Shown: positions 8,459-17,154, numbered from the stretch's first letter. The stretch: DNA of 64,000 nt from Dehalococcoidia bacterium (GCA_022820645.1 JAJEFD010000002.1:186001-250000), one strand, 5' to 3'. Notes: generated from the sequence alone by a model not told the origin. Numbers and translations are program-made.

Positions 8459-9306
8459 GAACGACGACGCGCCTGCGGGAACTCCTGTCCGGCGAGCGGA
8501 TGCTGCTCGCTCCCTTCACCTACGACGGCTTCACCGCCCGCATCGCCCAGGAGGCGGGGTTCGACGCCGTCTACATGTCCGGGTTCGCAACCTCCATGTC
8601 CAGGGGACTGCCGGACGTCGGCCTGCTCACGCAGACGGAGATGGTGCAGAACGCCGCGAGCATCGCCTCGGTCGTGGAGGTGCCCGTCGTCGCCGACGCG
8701 GACACCGGCTACGGCAACGCCATCAACGTGCACCGCACCATCCGCGAGTACGAGCGGGCAGGCGTCGCGGGCGTCCACGTCGAGGATCAGGTCGCTCCCA
8801 AGAAGTGCGGTTTCTTCGAGGGCAAGCAGGTCATCGACATGGACGAGGCGGCGGCGAAGATACGCGCTGCCGTCGAGGCGCGCTCCGACGATGACTTCGT
8901 GGTCATCGCGCGCACGGACGCCCTCGCCGTGAACGGCTGGGACGACGTGGAGCGCCGCTGCCGGGCATTCGCGGACGCTGGCGCGGACCTCGTCTTCGTG
9001 GACGGCATCCGCACGAGCGAAGACCTGCGGGAGTTCGCGCGACGCCTCGGCGACCTCCCGCGCATGTACAACGGCGAACTGCCGCCGGACGAGGTCGAGG
9101 CGCTCGGGTTCAGGTTCCAGATACACCGGGGACCCATCTTCTCCCTCTATCCCATCATCAAGGAGATGATGGTCGAGCTCCGGCAGAGCGGACGCATCTC
9201 CGCGATCGACCGCTTCGGCACCGGCGGGGAGTTGCGCACGTCCATCGCGGACGCGCTCGGCCTCGGCGCCATCACCGAGATGGAGAAGCGCTACGCGGTG
9301 CGATGA
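8455..9306 (+). CDS. isocitrate lyase/PEP mutase superfamily lyase
   Basis: 283 aa carboxyvinyl-carboxyphosphonate phosphorylmutase/isocitrate lyase family enzyme; members cleave 2-methylisocitrate, oxaloacetate or 2,3-dimethylmalate with Mg2+. Visible: substrate loop VYMSGFATSMSRGLPD, metal-binding DADTGYGN, VHVEDQVAPKKCGFFEGK (the KKCG catalytic Cys loop), ARTDALAV and PRMYNGEL. The start is the ATG overlapping the upstream stop. With the neighbouring MmgE/PrpD gene a methylisocitrate-type lyase is plausible, but oxaloacetate decarboxylase is equally possible; specificity residues cannot be assigned with certainty. Confidence 0.88.
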   Translation: MRTTTRLRELLSGERMLLAPFTYDGFTARIAQEAGFDAVYMSGFATSMSRGLPDVGLLTQTEMVQNAASIASVVEVPVVADADTGYGNAINVHRTIREYERAGVAGVHVEDQVAPKKCGFFEGKQVIDMDEAAAKIRAAVEARSDDDFVVIARTDALAVNGWDDVERRCRAFADAGADLVFVDGIRTSEDLREFARRLGDLPRMYNGELPPDEVEALGFRFQIHRGPIFSLYPIIKEMMVELRQSGRISAIDRFGTGGELRTSIADALGLGAITEMEKRYAVR

Positions 9307-9328
9307 TGCGCCGATAGGAGACGAAAGC

Positions 9329-9736
9329 ATGAGTGGCATCACACTGGAAGACGCGAACAAGGTCATCGCCGCCGCGATAGAGAAGGCGCGCGAACTCGGG
9401 TTCACGATGGCCGTCGCCGTCGTCGACCTCCAGACGAGCCTCGTGGCCTCGGCGCGCATGGACGGCACCAACCCGTTCACGCCGGACGTGGTGCGCGGCA
9501 AGGCCGTCGCGACAGCCGTGACGAAGGGAACGCCCAGCGGCGTGGCCGCGGGACGCTTCCCGCAGGGACTGCTCGACACGGTGCGCGACCTCTACGGCGG
9601 ACGCGTCACCTGGGTGCAGGGCGCGGTGCCGCTCTACAAGAACGGCGAACTCGTGGGAGCGGTCGGCGCAGGCGGCGGACCGCCCGACAAGGACGAGGAG
9701 GTTGCGCAGGCCGGCGCGGACGCGCTTGCGGGGTAG
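9329..9736 (+). CDS. GlcG/HbpS (DUF336) family protein
   Basis: 135 aa small alpha/beta protein of the GlcG/HbpS (DUF336) family, often encoded in clusters for glycolate, propanediol or aromatic acid use; some members bind heme or cobalamin. Typical sequence: ITLEDANKVIAAAIEKARELG at the N-terminus, then VVDLQTSLVASARMDG, and a glycine-rich VGAVGAGGGPPDKDEE near the end. It follows the lyase by 22 bp in the same direction. Exact function unknown. Confidence 0.85.
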   Translation: MSGITLEDANKVIAAAIEKARELGFTMAVAVVDLQTSLVASARMDGTNPFTPDVVRGKAVATAVTKGTPSGVAAGRFPQGLLDTVRDLYGGRVTWVQGAVPLYKNGELVGAVGAGGGPPDKDEEVAQAGADALAG

Positions 9737-9786
9737 GGTAGAGTAGACGCGCAGCCGCGGGCGGCAACCCGCGCACGGAGAGCGTA

Positions 9787-10071
9787 ATGGCAGCGGTGAC
9801 CCAGGCCAGGATAGACGAAGCCGCAGCGAAGGCGCGGATGAAGGTCGATCTGCTCCGGGAGTACCTGGAGTACGTCTACCGCGTTCGCCCCGGTGAAGTC
9901 GGCATGTTGACCTGCAACGAAGGCGAGACCGTGCGTGAGGTGCGGCAGAACCTGGTGCTTGCTGCGGCGGTCGCAGGCGAACCCATCGGCATCTCCCTCA
10001 GGCGCACCCCCCGGGCTGTCTGCTTCTGGCTGGAGAAGCGTCGCAGGGGGAGGCCGCGGAAGGCCGGATGA
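9787..10071 (+). CDS. small hypothetical protein with an AT-hook-like tail
   Basis: 94 aa, ATG start with GGAG upstream. Unrecognised family. It has a helical N-terminal half (KARMKVDLLREYLEYVYRV) and ends KRRRGRPRKAG, which contains the AT-hook core RGRPRK. The stop overlaps the CoA-transferase start (ATGA), so it sits within the catabolic operon. The tail could bind DNA minor groove or RNA, or be merely a basic tail; the rest has no DNA-binding fold that I recognise. Confidence 0.6.
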   Translation: MAAVTQARIDEAAAKARMKVDLLREYLEYVYRVRPGEVGMLTCNEGETVREVRQNLVLAAAVAGEPIGISLRRTPRAVCFWLEKRRRGRPRKAG

Positions 10072-11300
10072 ACGCGCTCGAGGGACTCCGAGTCGTAGAC
10101 CTCACCACCATCGTCTCCGGCCCCTACGCTGCCGCCATCCTCGCCGACCTGGGCGCGGATGTCATCAAGATAGAGCCTCCCGGTGGAGAGAACTCCCGGC
10201 GGTTCGGCGAAGACCCGTCGCTGATGATGGGTTCGCTCACCGCCCACATCATGAACCTCCAGCGCAACAAGCGCGGCATGGTCGTCGATCTGCGCAGCGA
10301 GGGCGGCAGGGAGGTGTTCGAGGGCCTCGTCCGATGGGCCGACGTGGTCGTCGACAACTACCGCCCCGGCGTCACCGGGCGGCTCCGCATCGACTACCCC
10401 TCCCTGAAGGCGCTCAATCCGCGCGTCATCGCCTGCTCCATCACCGGCTACGGCCTGACCGGCCCCGGACGCGACAGGGCGGCGCTCGACGCCACCGTGC
10501 AGGCGTTCGCGGGCGTGATGGGGATGACCGGAGACCCGTCAGGATCGCCCGTGCGCGCAGGCCCGCTCTACGGCGACCTCTGCGCCGGCATGGCCGGGGC
10601 GCTCGGCGTCCTCGCGGCGCTTGCCGCGCGGGAACGCACCGGCGAGGGCCAGCACGTCGACATATCCATGCTGGACGTGCAGATGTCGCTCATCAACTAC
10701 CACGCGGTCATGCACCTCATGTCCGGCATCCCTACCCCGCGCACCGGCAACGAGATGAAGTTGCACGTCCCCTACAACGCCTACCGCGCCACCGACGGCT
10801 GGATATTCATCGCCGTCTCTATCGACCCCCACTGGAAAGCGTTCGTGGAAACGCTCAACGCACCGGAGACCGGCCTCGTAGGCCCGGCCCGCGAAGCCGC
10901 TGCGTCGCTGCGGGACGACGCGCTCGTCACGAGGGCAGGGCGCATCGCCAGCCGCGACCGCATCAACGCCGCCCTCGAGACCATCGTTGCGGCGCGTTCC
11001 CGCGACGAGTGGGTGACCGCGCTCACCGCCGCGGGCATCCCCGTCGCGCCCGTCAACACGCTCGACGAGGCGGTGCAGGACCCGCAGGTGCGGTCGCGCA
11101 GCATGATCGTGGAGGTCGAACACCCCGAGGGCGGCTCCTACGAAGCGACCGGCAACCCGTTCAAGCTCTCCGGCGCGGGTGAGGAGCGGTTCACGCCGCC
11201 TCCGACGCTCGGCCAGCACACCGCGGAGGTGCTGCGGGACGTCCTCGGCTACGACGCCGAGCGCATCGACGCGCTCTACGGGGACGGGAGCGTGGCCTGA
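10068..11300 (+). CDS. class III (CaiB/BaiF) CoA transferase
   Basis: 410 aa family III CoA-transferase, moving CoA between an acyl-CoA donor and a carboxylic acid. The N-terminus GLRVVDLTTIVSGPYAA and ADLGADVIKIEPPGGENSR are diagnostic, and the nucleophilic Asp is in RAALDATVQAFAG. Length is normal. Members activate carnitine, oxalate, itaconate, mesaconate/citramalate and aryl-succinates. Followed by an acyl-CoA dehydrogenase and a CitE-type lyase, it most likely activates a dicarboxylate in this cluster. The exact acid cannot be named from sequence. Confidence 0.92.
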   Translation: MNALEGLRVVDLTTIVSGPYAAAILADLGADVIKIEPPGGENSRRFGEDPSLMMGSLTAHIMNLQRNKRGMVVDLRSEGGREVFEGLVRWADVVVDNYRPGVTGRLRIDYPSLKALNPRVIACSITGYGLTGPGRDRAALDATVQAFAGVMGMTGDPSGSPVRAGPLYGDLCAGMAGALGVLAALAARERTGEGQHVDISMLDVQMSLINYHAVMHLMSGIPTPRTGNEMKLHVPYNAYRATDGWIFIAVSIDPHWKAFVETLNAPETGLVGPAREAAASLRDDALVTRAGRIASRDRINAALETIVAARSRDEWVTALTAAGIPVAPVNTLDEAVQDPQVRSRSMIVEVEHPEGGSYEATGNPFKLSGAGEERFTPPPTLGQHTAEVLRDVLGYDAERIDALYGDGSVA

Positions 11301-11326
11301 CCGCGCTTGACACACCGGCGCGCGCC

Positions 11327-12505
11327 TTGTCCAATCCCACCATGCTGCTCGAACAACAACCCGGCACCCTGAACGACATCCGCCTCGCCGTCCGCGACGT
11401 CTGCAAGAAGTACGACGGCGCGTACTGGCGCGCCCTCGACAAGGACGGCGCATACCCCGAGGCGTTCGTACGCGAGCTCACGGACCTCGGCTGGCTCTCC
11501 GCGCTCATCCCGGAGCAGTACGGCGGCGGCGGCATGACCGTCACCGAGGCGAGCGTCATCCTGGAGGAGATCAACCGCTCCGGCGGCGACTCCGCGGCCT
11601 GCCACGCGCAGATGTACATAATGGGCGTCATCCTGCGCCACGGAAGCCCGGAGCAGCAGGCGCGCTACCTCCCCGGCATCGCGAGCGGCGACCTCCGCCT
11701 GCAGGCGTTCGCCGTCACCGAACCCGACGCAGGCTCCGAGACGACCCGCATCTCGACAACCGCCGTCCGCAAGGGCAACAGGTACGTCGTCAACGGCCAG
11801 AAGACGTTCATCTCCCGCGTCCAGCAGTCGGACCTTATGCTCCTGCTCGCGCGCACCACGCCCTACGAGGATCTGACCAACAAGACGGAGGGTCTCTCCG
11901 TGTTCGTCGTGGACATGCGGGAGGCGGGTGACAGCCTGCAGGTCAACCCCATCGAGATGACGTTCAACCGCCACACCAACCAGCTCTTCTTCGACAACAT
12001 GGAGGTTCCGGCGGAGAACCTGATCGGCGAGGAAGGGAAGGGCTTCCGCTACATCATCGACTCCTGGAACGCCGAGCGCATCCTCATCGCTGCCGAGGCC
12101 ATCGGCGACGCGCGCTTCTTCATCGAGCGCGCAGCCGCTTACGCCAGCGAGCGCGTCGTGTTCGGTCGCCCCATCGGCGCGAACCAGGGCGTCCAACTCC
12201 CCATCGCCCAGGCCTACGCCCACACCGAGGCTGCCGACCTCATGCGTTTCGACGCCGCCGCGAAGTTCGACCGGGGCGAGCGCTGCGGCGCGGAGGCCAA
12301 CATGGCCAAGCTCCTCGCGTCCGAGGCCGCGTGGGAGGCGGGCAACGCCTGCCTCAACGCGCACGGTGGCTACGGCTTCGCGAGGGAGTACGACATCGAG
12401 CGCAAGTTCCGCGAGACCCGCCTCTTCATGACCGCCCCCGTCAACAACAACCTCGTCCTCGCATACCTCGGGCAGAACGTCCTCGGCATGCCCCGGTCGT
12501 ACTGA
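11327..12505 (+). CDS. acyl-CoA dehydrogenase
   Basis: 392 aa FAD flavoenzyme catalysing alpha,beta-dehydrogenation of an acyl-CoA. Seen: AFAVTEPDAGSETTR (FAD/substrate loop), TFISRVQQSDLMLLLAR, MTFNRHTNQLFFDNMEVPAENLIG and LNAHGGYGFAREYDIERKFR. The C-terminal segment where many family members carry the catalytic Glu reads RLFMTAPVNNN, without Glu; the helix-G position NAERILIAAEA carries a Glu instead, as in isovaleryl-CoA and long-chain dehydrogenases. The start is a TTG at the listed position, or an ATG five codons later; neither has a strong ribosome binding site. The substrate is probably a short branched acyl-CoA. Confidence 0.92.
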   Translation: MSNPTMLLEQQPGTLNDIRLAVRDVCKKYDGAYWRALDKDGAYPEAFVRELTDLGWLSALIPEQYGGGGMTVTEASVILEEINRSGGDSAACHAQMYIMGVILRHGSPEQQARYLPGIASGDLRLQAFAVTEPDAGSETTRISTTAVRKGNRYVVNGQKTFISRVQQSDLMLLLARTTPYEDLTNKTEGLSVFVVDMREAGDSLQVNPIEMTFNRHTNQLFFDNMEVPAENLIGEEGKGFRYIIDSWNAERILIAAEAIGDARFFIERAAAYASERVVFGRPIGANQGVQLPIAQAYAHTEAADLMRFDAAAKFDRGERCGAEANMAKLLASEAAWEAGNACLNAHGGYGFAREYDIERKFRETRLFMTAPVNNNLVLAYLGQNVLGMPRSY

Positions 12506-12514
12506 AAGAGACCC

Positions 12515-13408
12515 ATGACCAACGACGCTCTGATCCGCTCCTGGCTCTACGTCCCCGCGCACAAGGACCGCATGATCGCCAGATCGCTGGAACTCCCGGC
12601 TGACGCCGTCATCTATGACTACGAGGACGCCGTGCCGCCTGCGGAGAAGGTGGGCGCGCGCAGTGTGCTCGCCGGGGCGCTTCCGGCGGTGCCGCCGGAG
12701 GGAACCCCGCGCAGGTACGTCCGCGTCAACAACCCCCGCCATGAGCACCTCTTCGCCGACGACCTCCGCGCCGCGTTGGAACTGAACGTGGAGGGCATCT
12801 GGCTCCCCAAGGTGGAGAGCGCCGCACAGGTGCAGGGCGTCAGCGCCGCGCTCTCGTACGAGGAGGAGCGCATGGGCGTCGAGCCCGGCTCGACCCGCCT
12901 CGCTCTGCTCATCGAGAGCCCCCTCGGCGTCGTGAACGCCTATGCCATCTGCGCCGCCGACCCGCGCGTCATCGCCGTGCAGTTCGGCGGCGAGGACTTC
13001 TCCCGCGAGATGGGCCTGCCTCTCGTCCGCACCGGCGAGGCGAGGGAACTGCTCTACCAGCGCGCCGCCGTCGCCACCGCGTGCGCCGCGGCAGGCGTGC
13101 AACCCGTCGACGTTATCTGGACGGAACTCGACAACCTCGAAGGCCTCGCTGAGGAAGCCGCGCAGGCGCGGCGCCTCGGCTATACGTCCAAGGCCGTCAT
13201 CCACCCGTCGCAGATCGAGCCGGTCAACGCCGCGTTCAGCCCTACGCCGGAGGAGGTTGCCTACGCCCGTGAGGTCATCGCCGCGCTGGACGAGGCCGTC
13301 GCGCAGGGCACCGGCGTCCTCAACTATCACGGCGCGTTCCTCGAGGAACCCATCATCGCCCGCGCCCGCCGCACCCTCGAACTCGCCGAACGCTTGCAGG
13401 TGGAGTAG
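12515..13408 (+). CDS. HpcH/HpaI aldolase/citrate lyase beta-subunit family (CitE-like)
   Basis: 297 aa TIM-barrel acyl-CoA lyase of the CitE/malyl-CoA lyase/citramalyl-CoA lyase family; Mg2+-dependent retro-Claisen cleavage. Opening RSWLYVPAHKDRMIARSLEL and AVIYDYEDAVPPAEK are diagnostic; Mg ligands are expected in LLIESPLGVVNA and QFGGEDFSRE; the TSKAVIHPSQIEPVNAAF segment is typical of the C-terminal region. No alpha or gamma citrate lyase subunits are nearby, so a stand-alone acyl-CoA lyase is likelier than citrate lyase. With the CoA transferase and MaoC hydratase it matches the three-step logic of itaconate/mesaconate breakdown. Confidence 0.9.
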   Translation: MTNDALIRSWLYVPAHKDRMIARSLELPADAVIYDYEDAVPPAEKVGARSVLAGALPAVPPEGTPRRYVRVNNPRHEHLFADDLRAALELNVEGIWLPKVESAAQVQGVSAALSYEEERMGVEPGSTRLALLIESPLGVVNAYAICAADPRVIAVQFGGEDFSREMGLPLVRTGEARELLYQRAAVATACAAAGVQPVDVIWTELDNLEGLAEEAAQARRLGYTSKAVIHPSQIEPVNAAFSPTPEEVAYAREVIAALDEAVAQGTGVLNYHGAFLEEPIIARARRTLELAERLQVE

Positions 13409-13600
13409 TTTGATCCCCTCTCCTGAGGGAGAGGGTTAGGGTGAGGGCCCTCGGTGGGGTGGACGGGTTGTGCAAGGTCTCTTGAGGGTGAACCGGCGGG
13501 GAGGGCGGTGCCCGGTGTAGGGGCATCCCTTGTGGGTGCCCTCGGGGGCTTGGACAGGGAGTGCAGAGGGGTACTGCTCCTCTGCCGGGGGAGTGGGGAG
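13409..13600. repeat. palindromic intergenic repeat cluster, copy 1
   Basis: Contains the module CCCCTCTCC-TGAG-GGAGAGGG followed by TTAGGGTGAGGGC, then GGACGGGTTGTGCAAGG and GTGTAGGGGCATCCCTTG followed by TGGGTGCCC. The same modules recur in other gaps of this window (near 20.7, 25.3, 53.5 and 58.7 kb). It lies between the CitE-like gene and the first heme-oxygenase-fold gene and may also act as a terminator. Confidence 0.75.
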
Positions 13601-13602
13601 TG

Positions 13603-13632
13603 TTGGACAACTACTCTCAGCCGGTCTACAGT
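13603..13632 (+). promoter_or_regulatory. sigma70-type promoter upstream of the heme-oxygenase-fold pair
   Basis: TTGGAC (13603-13608), an 18-bp spacer and TACAGT (13627-13632) lie 31 bp before the ATG of the next gene. This suggests that the two heme-oxygenase-fold genes start a new transcript after the repeat. Confidence 0.5.
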
Positions 13633-13663
13633 ACCCCCGAAGCCGCACCGAAGGAGGCGCACG

Positions 13664-14395
13664 ATGGCCGAGCAGCAGCGGGAAGCGTTGTCCCCCGGCG
13701 AGTTCATCGAACTGCTGGAGCAGACCCGGGCCGAGTTCCTCGAAGGCAAGTCGCCGTACCGCGGCGACGGCATCAGCGGCAAGTCGAAGGAGGAGATCGC
13801 CGCCTCCAAGCGCCGCTTCCACACCGGCGGCGACCCCAACCACAGGTTCGAGGGCGAGCGCTACCTCCACGTGACCGACAAGTCGATACGCCGCAAGCAG
13901 CTGCGCAAGCTCGTGGACGAGGGCGGCCAGACGACCGTCGGCGGCCCGATGCCCAGCCACCCCATCCTCGCCCGGTGGCACTCGCAGGAGATGGGCCTCT
14001 CCGACGCTGAGATCGACGCGCTGGAGAAGGAGGACACCCCCGCCGAGACGCTCGTGAAGGAGGGCTGGTGGTTCGACCTCCAGCGCTCCAACCCCTGGCC
14101 CGTCGCGCTCAGCAGCGCGCTCGTCGGCGAGGGCTCCAAGCGACTCCCCGGCGCGGTCGAACACTACGAGAAGCTCATCGAAGACGCCCGCAAGCACTAC
14201 GCCTCGCTCGGCGTCGAGAGCGTGGACCGGGCGGTGCAGCTCCTGATCGAGCACGCGCCGTTCGGCGCCGACATGGAGCACGCCATGTTTGGCGAGGAGG
14301 TCGTGCGCGAGACCGCCACGACCGCCGGGATTCAGGACGAGATGCGCCGCGCCTTCATCCTCACTATGCAGCGCAATGCTCGCGACAGGGTCTGA
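13664..14395 (+). CDS. TenA/PqqC-like (heme-oxygenase fold) protein A
   Basis: 243 aa all-helical protein, probably of the heme-oxygenase-like superfamily (TenA, PqqC, CADD and the diiron oxidase branch). The ATG has AAGGAGG at ideal distance. A likely metal-binding segment is FGADMEHAMFGEE, which resembles the D-x2-H helix of diiron members, with other candidate ligands in SALVGEG and AVEHYEKLIEDARKHY. I could not place all six ligands of the canonical diiron site. It is separated by 5 bp from a second gene of the same superfamily, suggesting a heteromeric enzyme. An oxidative step on a small acid is possible; the function is unknown. Confidence 0.7.
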   Translation: MAEQQREALSPGEFIELLEQTRAEFLEGKSPYRGDGISGKSKEEIAASKRRFHTGGDPNHRFEGERYLHVTDKSIRRKQLRKLVDEGGQTTVGGPMPSHPILARWHSQEMGLSDAEIDALEKEDTPAETLVKEGWWFDLQRSNPWPVALSSALVGEGSKRLPGAVEHYEKLIEDARKHYASLGVESVDRAVQLLIEHAPFGADMEHAMFGEEVVRETATTAGIQDEMRRAFILTMQRNARDRV

Positions 14396-14400
14396 GGCAA

Positions 14401-15186
14401 ATGGGCAACCAACCGCCGTTCAGACCGGACGAACTCCTCACCCCGCCGATGCAGGGCACGACGTTCGTCCACTTCCTCCAGCGTGAGAAGACACGGAAGT
14501 ACTCCGCCGCGCCGCCGTTCCTGCACGCGCTCATCCGCGGCGAGCTCTCCGTCGAGCAGATCCGCATGTGGGTGCAGGACCTCTACCCGTACTGGAACGA
14601 GGGCCTCGTCTTCGCCACGGGCGCCGTCTACATCAAGACGAACGACGAGCCGTGCCGCACTCAGATGCTCCGCCGCATGGTGGACCTGGAGGGCAAGGAG
14701 GTCGTCAACGACCTCACCGGCGCAACGACCCCCGCCTACGAGGAGCTGTGGCTCCGCTTCGGCGAGGGCATCGGCGTCTCGCGGGAGGAGGTGCTGGAGT
14801 GGCAGCAGTTCACCCGCACCTACTTCTCCATGCGAACGCTCATGACCTACTCCCGCTATTGGGACTGGACGTGGCTCGACGGCATCGCCACCTGGTACGC
14901 CGCCGACCTCTACTGGCGCGAGTACTACGGCGCGGTGCGGCAGGCGCTCGTGGACCGCTACGGCGTCACCCCGGATGCACTGGAATTCTTCGACGTGCTG
15001 CTGAGCGACCTCGCGACGCACCTGCCGTGGGAGGAGGAAGCGCTGGCGTACTGGGCGTGCACGACGGAGCGCCAGCTGACCGCGGCCCGCGCCTTCCGCG
15101 AGCGGTTGGACATCGAGTACCAGCTCCTCGTCGCCCTCAACGAGGCCCGCACCGCCGAACGCCTCCCGTTCCGGGTCCCCGCGTAG
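14401..15186 (+). CDS. TenA/PqqC-like (heme-oxygenase fold) protein B
   Basis: 261 aa, ATG start 5 bp after the preceding gene. It carries PqqC/TenA-type blocks: QDLYPYWNEGLVFATGAVY, MVDLEGKEVVNDLTG, YEELWLRFGEGIGVS and LLSDLATHLPWEEEAL. In related diiron members the position before ELWLRF is usually a metal-binding His; here it is Tyr-Glu (AYEELW), and the last motif also departs from HxxxDxxH. It may thus be a non-metal or structural partner of protein A. Cofactor-free PqqC- or TenA-like chemistry remains possible. No thi or pqq genes are nearby. Confidence 0.78.
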   Translation: MGNQPPFRPDELLTPPMQGTTFVHFLQREKTRKYSAAPPFLHALIRGELSVEQIRMWVQDLYPYWNEGLVFATGAVYIKTNDEPCRTQMLRRMVDLEGKEVVNDLTGATTPAYEELWLRFGEGIGVSREEVLEWQQFTRTYFSMRTLMTYSRYWDWTWLDGIATWYAADLYWREYYGAVRQALVDRYGVTPDALEFFDVLLSDLATHLPWEEEALAYWACTTERQLTAARAFRERLDIEYQLLVALNEARTAERLPFRVPA

Positions 15187-15254
15187 CGCACTCTGGAAAA
15201 CCCCCGCCGCACCCGCTACAGTACGCCCATCCCCGGAGGGAGGACTGCATCCGC

Positions 15255-15764
15255 ATGGGCATCAAGACCGGCTGGGAAGGACGCTACTTCGATGACCTCC
15301 AGGTGGGCGACGTCTACCGCTCGTCCGTCGGCAGGACGCTGCTGGAAGCCGACAACACCTGGATGACGCTGCTCACCAACAACGACAACCAGATTCACTT
15401 CAACACCGAGTACGCGAAGAACACGCAGTTCCAGCGCCCGCTGATGAACAGCCTCGTCACCCTCGCCGTCGTCACCGGCCTCACCGTGCCGGACGTGAGC
15501 CGCAACGGCATCAACCTCGGCTGGGACAAGGTGCGCCTCCCGCACCCCGTCTTCGCGGGCGACACCCTCTGGTCCGAGACCGAGGTCGTCTCTACCCGCG
15601 AGTCGAAGTCCGACCCCCGGCGCGGCATCGTGCACATCAGGACGCGCGGGCTCCAGCAGGACGGCGTGACCGTCATCGAGTTCGAACGCGACATCATGGT
15701 CTGGAAGCGGGAGCACGCCCCCAGCAACGACGTGTTCCCCGAGCCCGCCGCCCAGACGGCGTAA
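15255..15764 (+). CDS. MaoC-family (R)-hydratase/dehydratase
   Basis: 169 aa hot-dog-fold hydratase of the MaoC type, acting on an enoyl-CoA. Visible: GRYFDDLQVGDVY, then the hydratase loop NDNQIHFNTEYAKNTQFQRP with Asp/His positions typical of MaoC catalytic DxxxxH, and GWDKVRLPHPVFAGDTLWSE. The ATG follows GGAGGGAGGA. Size fits single-domain itaconyl/mesaconyl-CoA hydratases. It lies 11 bp upstream of an MmgE/PrpD gene. Hydration of a mesaconyl- or itaconyl-type CoA ester is the natural reading beside the CoA transferase and CitE-like lyase, but is inferred. Confidence 0.88.
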   Translation: MGIKTGWEGRYFDDLQVGDVYRSSVGRTLLEADNTWMTLLTNNDNQIHFNTEYAKNTQFQRPLMNSLVTLAVVTGLTVPDVSRNGINLGWDKVRLPHPVFAGDTLWSETEVVSTRESKSDPRRGIVHIRTRGLQQDGVTVIEFERDIMVWKREHAPSNDVFPEPAAQTA

Positions 15765-15775
15765 GGAGGCCTGGC

Positions 15776-17146
15776 ATGGCAACCGGCATCACGAACGCAC
15801 TGGTCGACTATGCGCAGCACCTCAAGTACGAGGACATCCCGCCTGAGGTGCTGGAGCGCACGAAGCACATGCTGCTCGACTTCCTCGGCGTCGCCTACGG
15901 CGGGCTGCGAACCGGCGAGTCGTCCGGCCCCGTCATCGACGGCGTGCTCGACCTCGCATCGGGCGCGGCAGGGGAGAGCGCCGTGCTCGGACGACCGGAG
16001 CGGCTCCCGGCGCACTACGCCGCGCTCCTCAACGCCACCTTCGCCCACAGCATGGACTTCGACGATACCCACCGCGACGCCGTCATCCACATCGGCACGC
16101 CGCTCTTCGCCACGCTGCTCGCGCTCGCCGACGAGCACGAAGTCTCCGGGCGCGACTTCCTCACCGCAGCCGTCATCGGCTACGACGTGACCGGCAAGGT
16201 CGGCAAGGCGCACGGCGGCTCCGTGCACGCGCGCGGCTTCCATCCCACCGCCACCACCGGCATCTTCGGCTGCTCCGCCGCGGGAGCGCGCCTCCTCGGC
16301 TACTCCGCGCAGCAGACTGCCAACGCTATGGGCCTGAACGTAAGCCAGTCCGCCGGCTCCACCCAGTTCCTGGAGAACGGTTCCTGGAACAAGCGATTCC
16401 ACACCGGCCTCGCCGCCCACAACGCCGTGATGAGCCTCGTCATGGCCCGCCACGACTACCTCGGCGCGACGTCCCCCATCGAGGGCAGCCGCGGCTACTT
16501 CGCGCTCTACGCCGGCGACGGCGCCGACGCATCGCGCTCTCTCGACGGCCTCGGCAGCGACTTCGAGGTGATGAACACCGCCGTCAAGCCGTACCCCTGC
16601 TGCCGCTACAGTCACGCCACGATCGACGCCGTTGCCGACATCGTACGCGCCGAGTCGCTCGCTTCGCCCGAAATCGACGCCATCGAGATCGCGATGGGCG
16701 AGACCGGCTATGGGCTCGTGGCCGACCCGGCCGAGATGAAGCGTGTGCCCTCCAACGTGGTCGAGGGCCAGTTCAGCGTCTACTTCGCGGCTGCCGCAAC
16801 GGCAGGGAAGGGCGGCTACGCCTGGGACGCCTACGACCGCCTGGACGACGCCGAGGTCCGGCGCCTGATGCAGCGCACGAGCGTCTCGCTCGACGAACGG
16901 GTCGGTGCGGGCATGGAGTCGATCATAGCGGTCCGCACGACGGACGGTCGCACCATCGAGCGCACCGTCGCCTACCCCAAGGGCGAGCCGGAGAACCCCA
17001 TGACGTGGGACGAGATGCAGGCGAAGTTCACCGAGTGGAGCGCGCCCGTCATCGGCGCGGAGCGCGCGGCGCACGTCATCGAGAGCGTCGCCTCGCTCGA
17101 GTCCCTCGCCTCGATGCGCGAACTCACCGCCAACCTCGGGGCGTAA
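15776..17146 (+). CDS. MmgE/PrpD family protein
   Basis: 456 aa member of the 2-methylcitrate dehydratase/cis-aconitate decarboxylase superfamily. Diagnostic blocks: HMLLDFLGVAYGG, NATFAHSMDFDDTH, DFLTAAVIGYDVTGK, GFHPTATTGIFG and VKPYPCCRYSHATIDA. It starts with an ATG after AAGGAGG. Dehydration of a hydroxy-tricarboxylate, or decarboxylation of cis-aconitate to itaconate, are both known in the superfamily. The latter would feed the CoA transferase/hydratase/lyase genes, but this cannot be settled by eye. The next gene (SDR) begins 8 bp after the stop. Confidence 0.9.
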   Translation: MATGITNALVDYAQHLKYEDIPPEVLERTKHMLLDFLGVAYGGLRTGESSGPVIDGVLDLASGAAGESAVLGRPERLPAHYAALLNATFAHSMDFDDTHRDAVIHIGTPLFATLLALADEHEVSGRDFLTAAVIGYDVTGKVGKAHGGSVHARGFHPTATTGIFGCSAAGARLLGYSAQQTANAMGLNVSQSAGSTQFLENGSWNKRFHTGLAAHNAVMSLVMARHDYLGATSPIEGSRGYFALYAGDGADASRSLDGLGSDFEVMNTAVKPYPCCRYSHATIDAVADIVRAESLASPEIDAIEIAMGETGYGLVADPAEMKRVPSNVVEGQFSVYFAAAATAGKGGYAWDAYDRLDDAEVRRLMQRTSVSLDERVGAGMESIIAVRTTDGRTIERTVAYPKGEPENPMTWDEMQAKFTEWSAPVIGAERAAHVIESVASLESLASMRELTANLGA

Positions 17147-17154
17147 GAAGCGGC

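Noticed and set aside
11276..13330. 684-codon minus-strand open frame across the acyl-CoA dehydrogenase and CitE genes
   Set aside because: It is the mirror of two conserved plus-strand genes and has the composition of a codon shadow (GDDL, RDGE, VDGV repeats).
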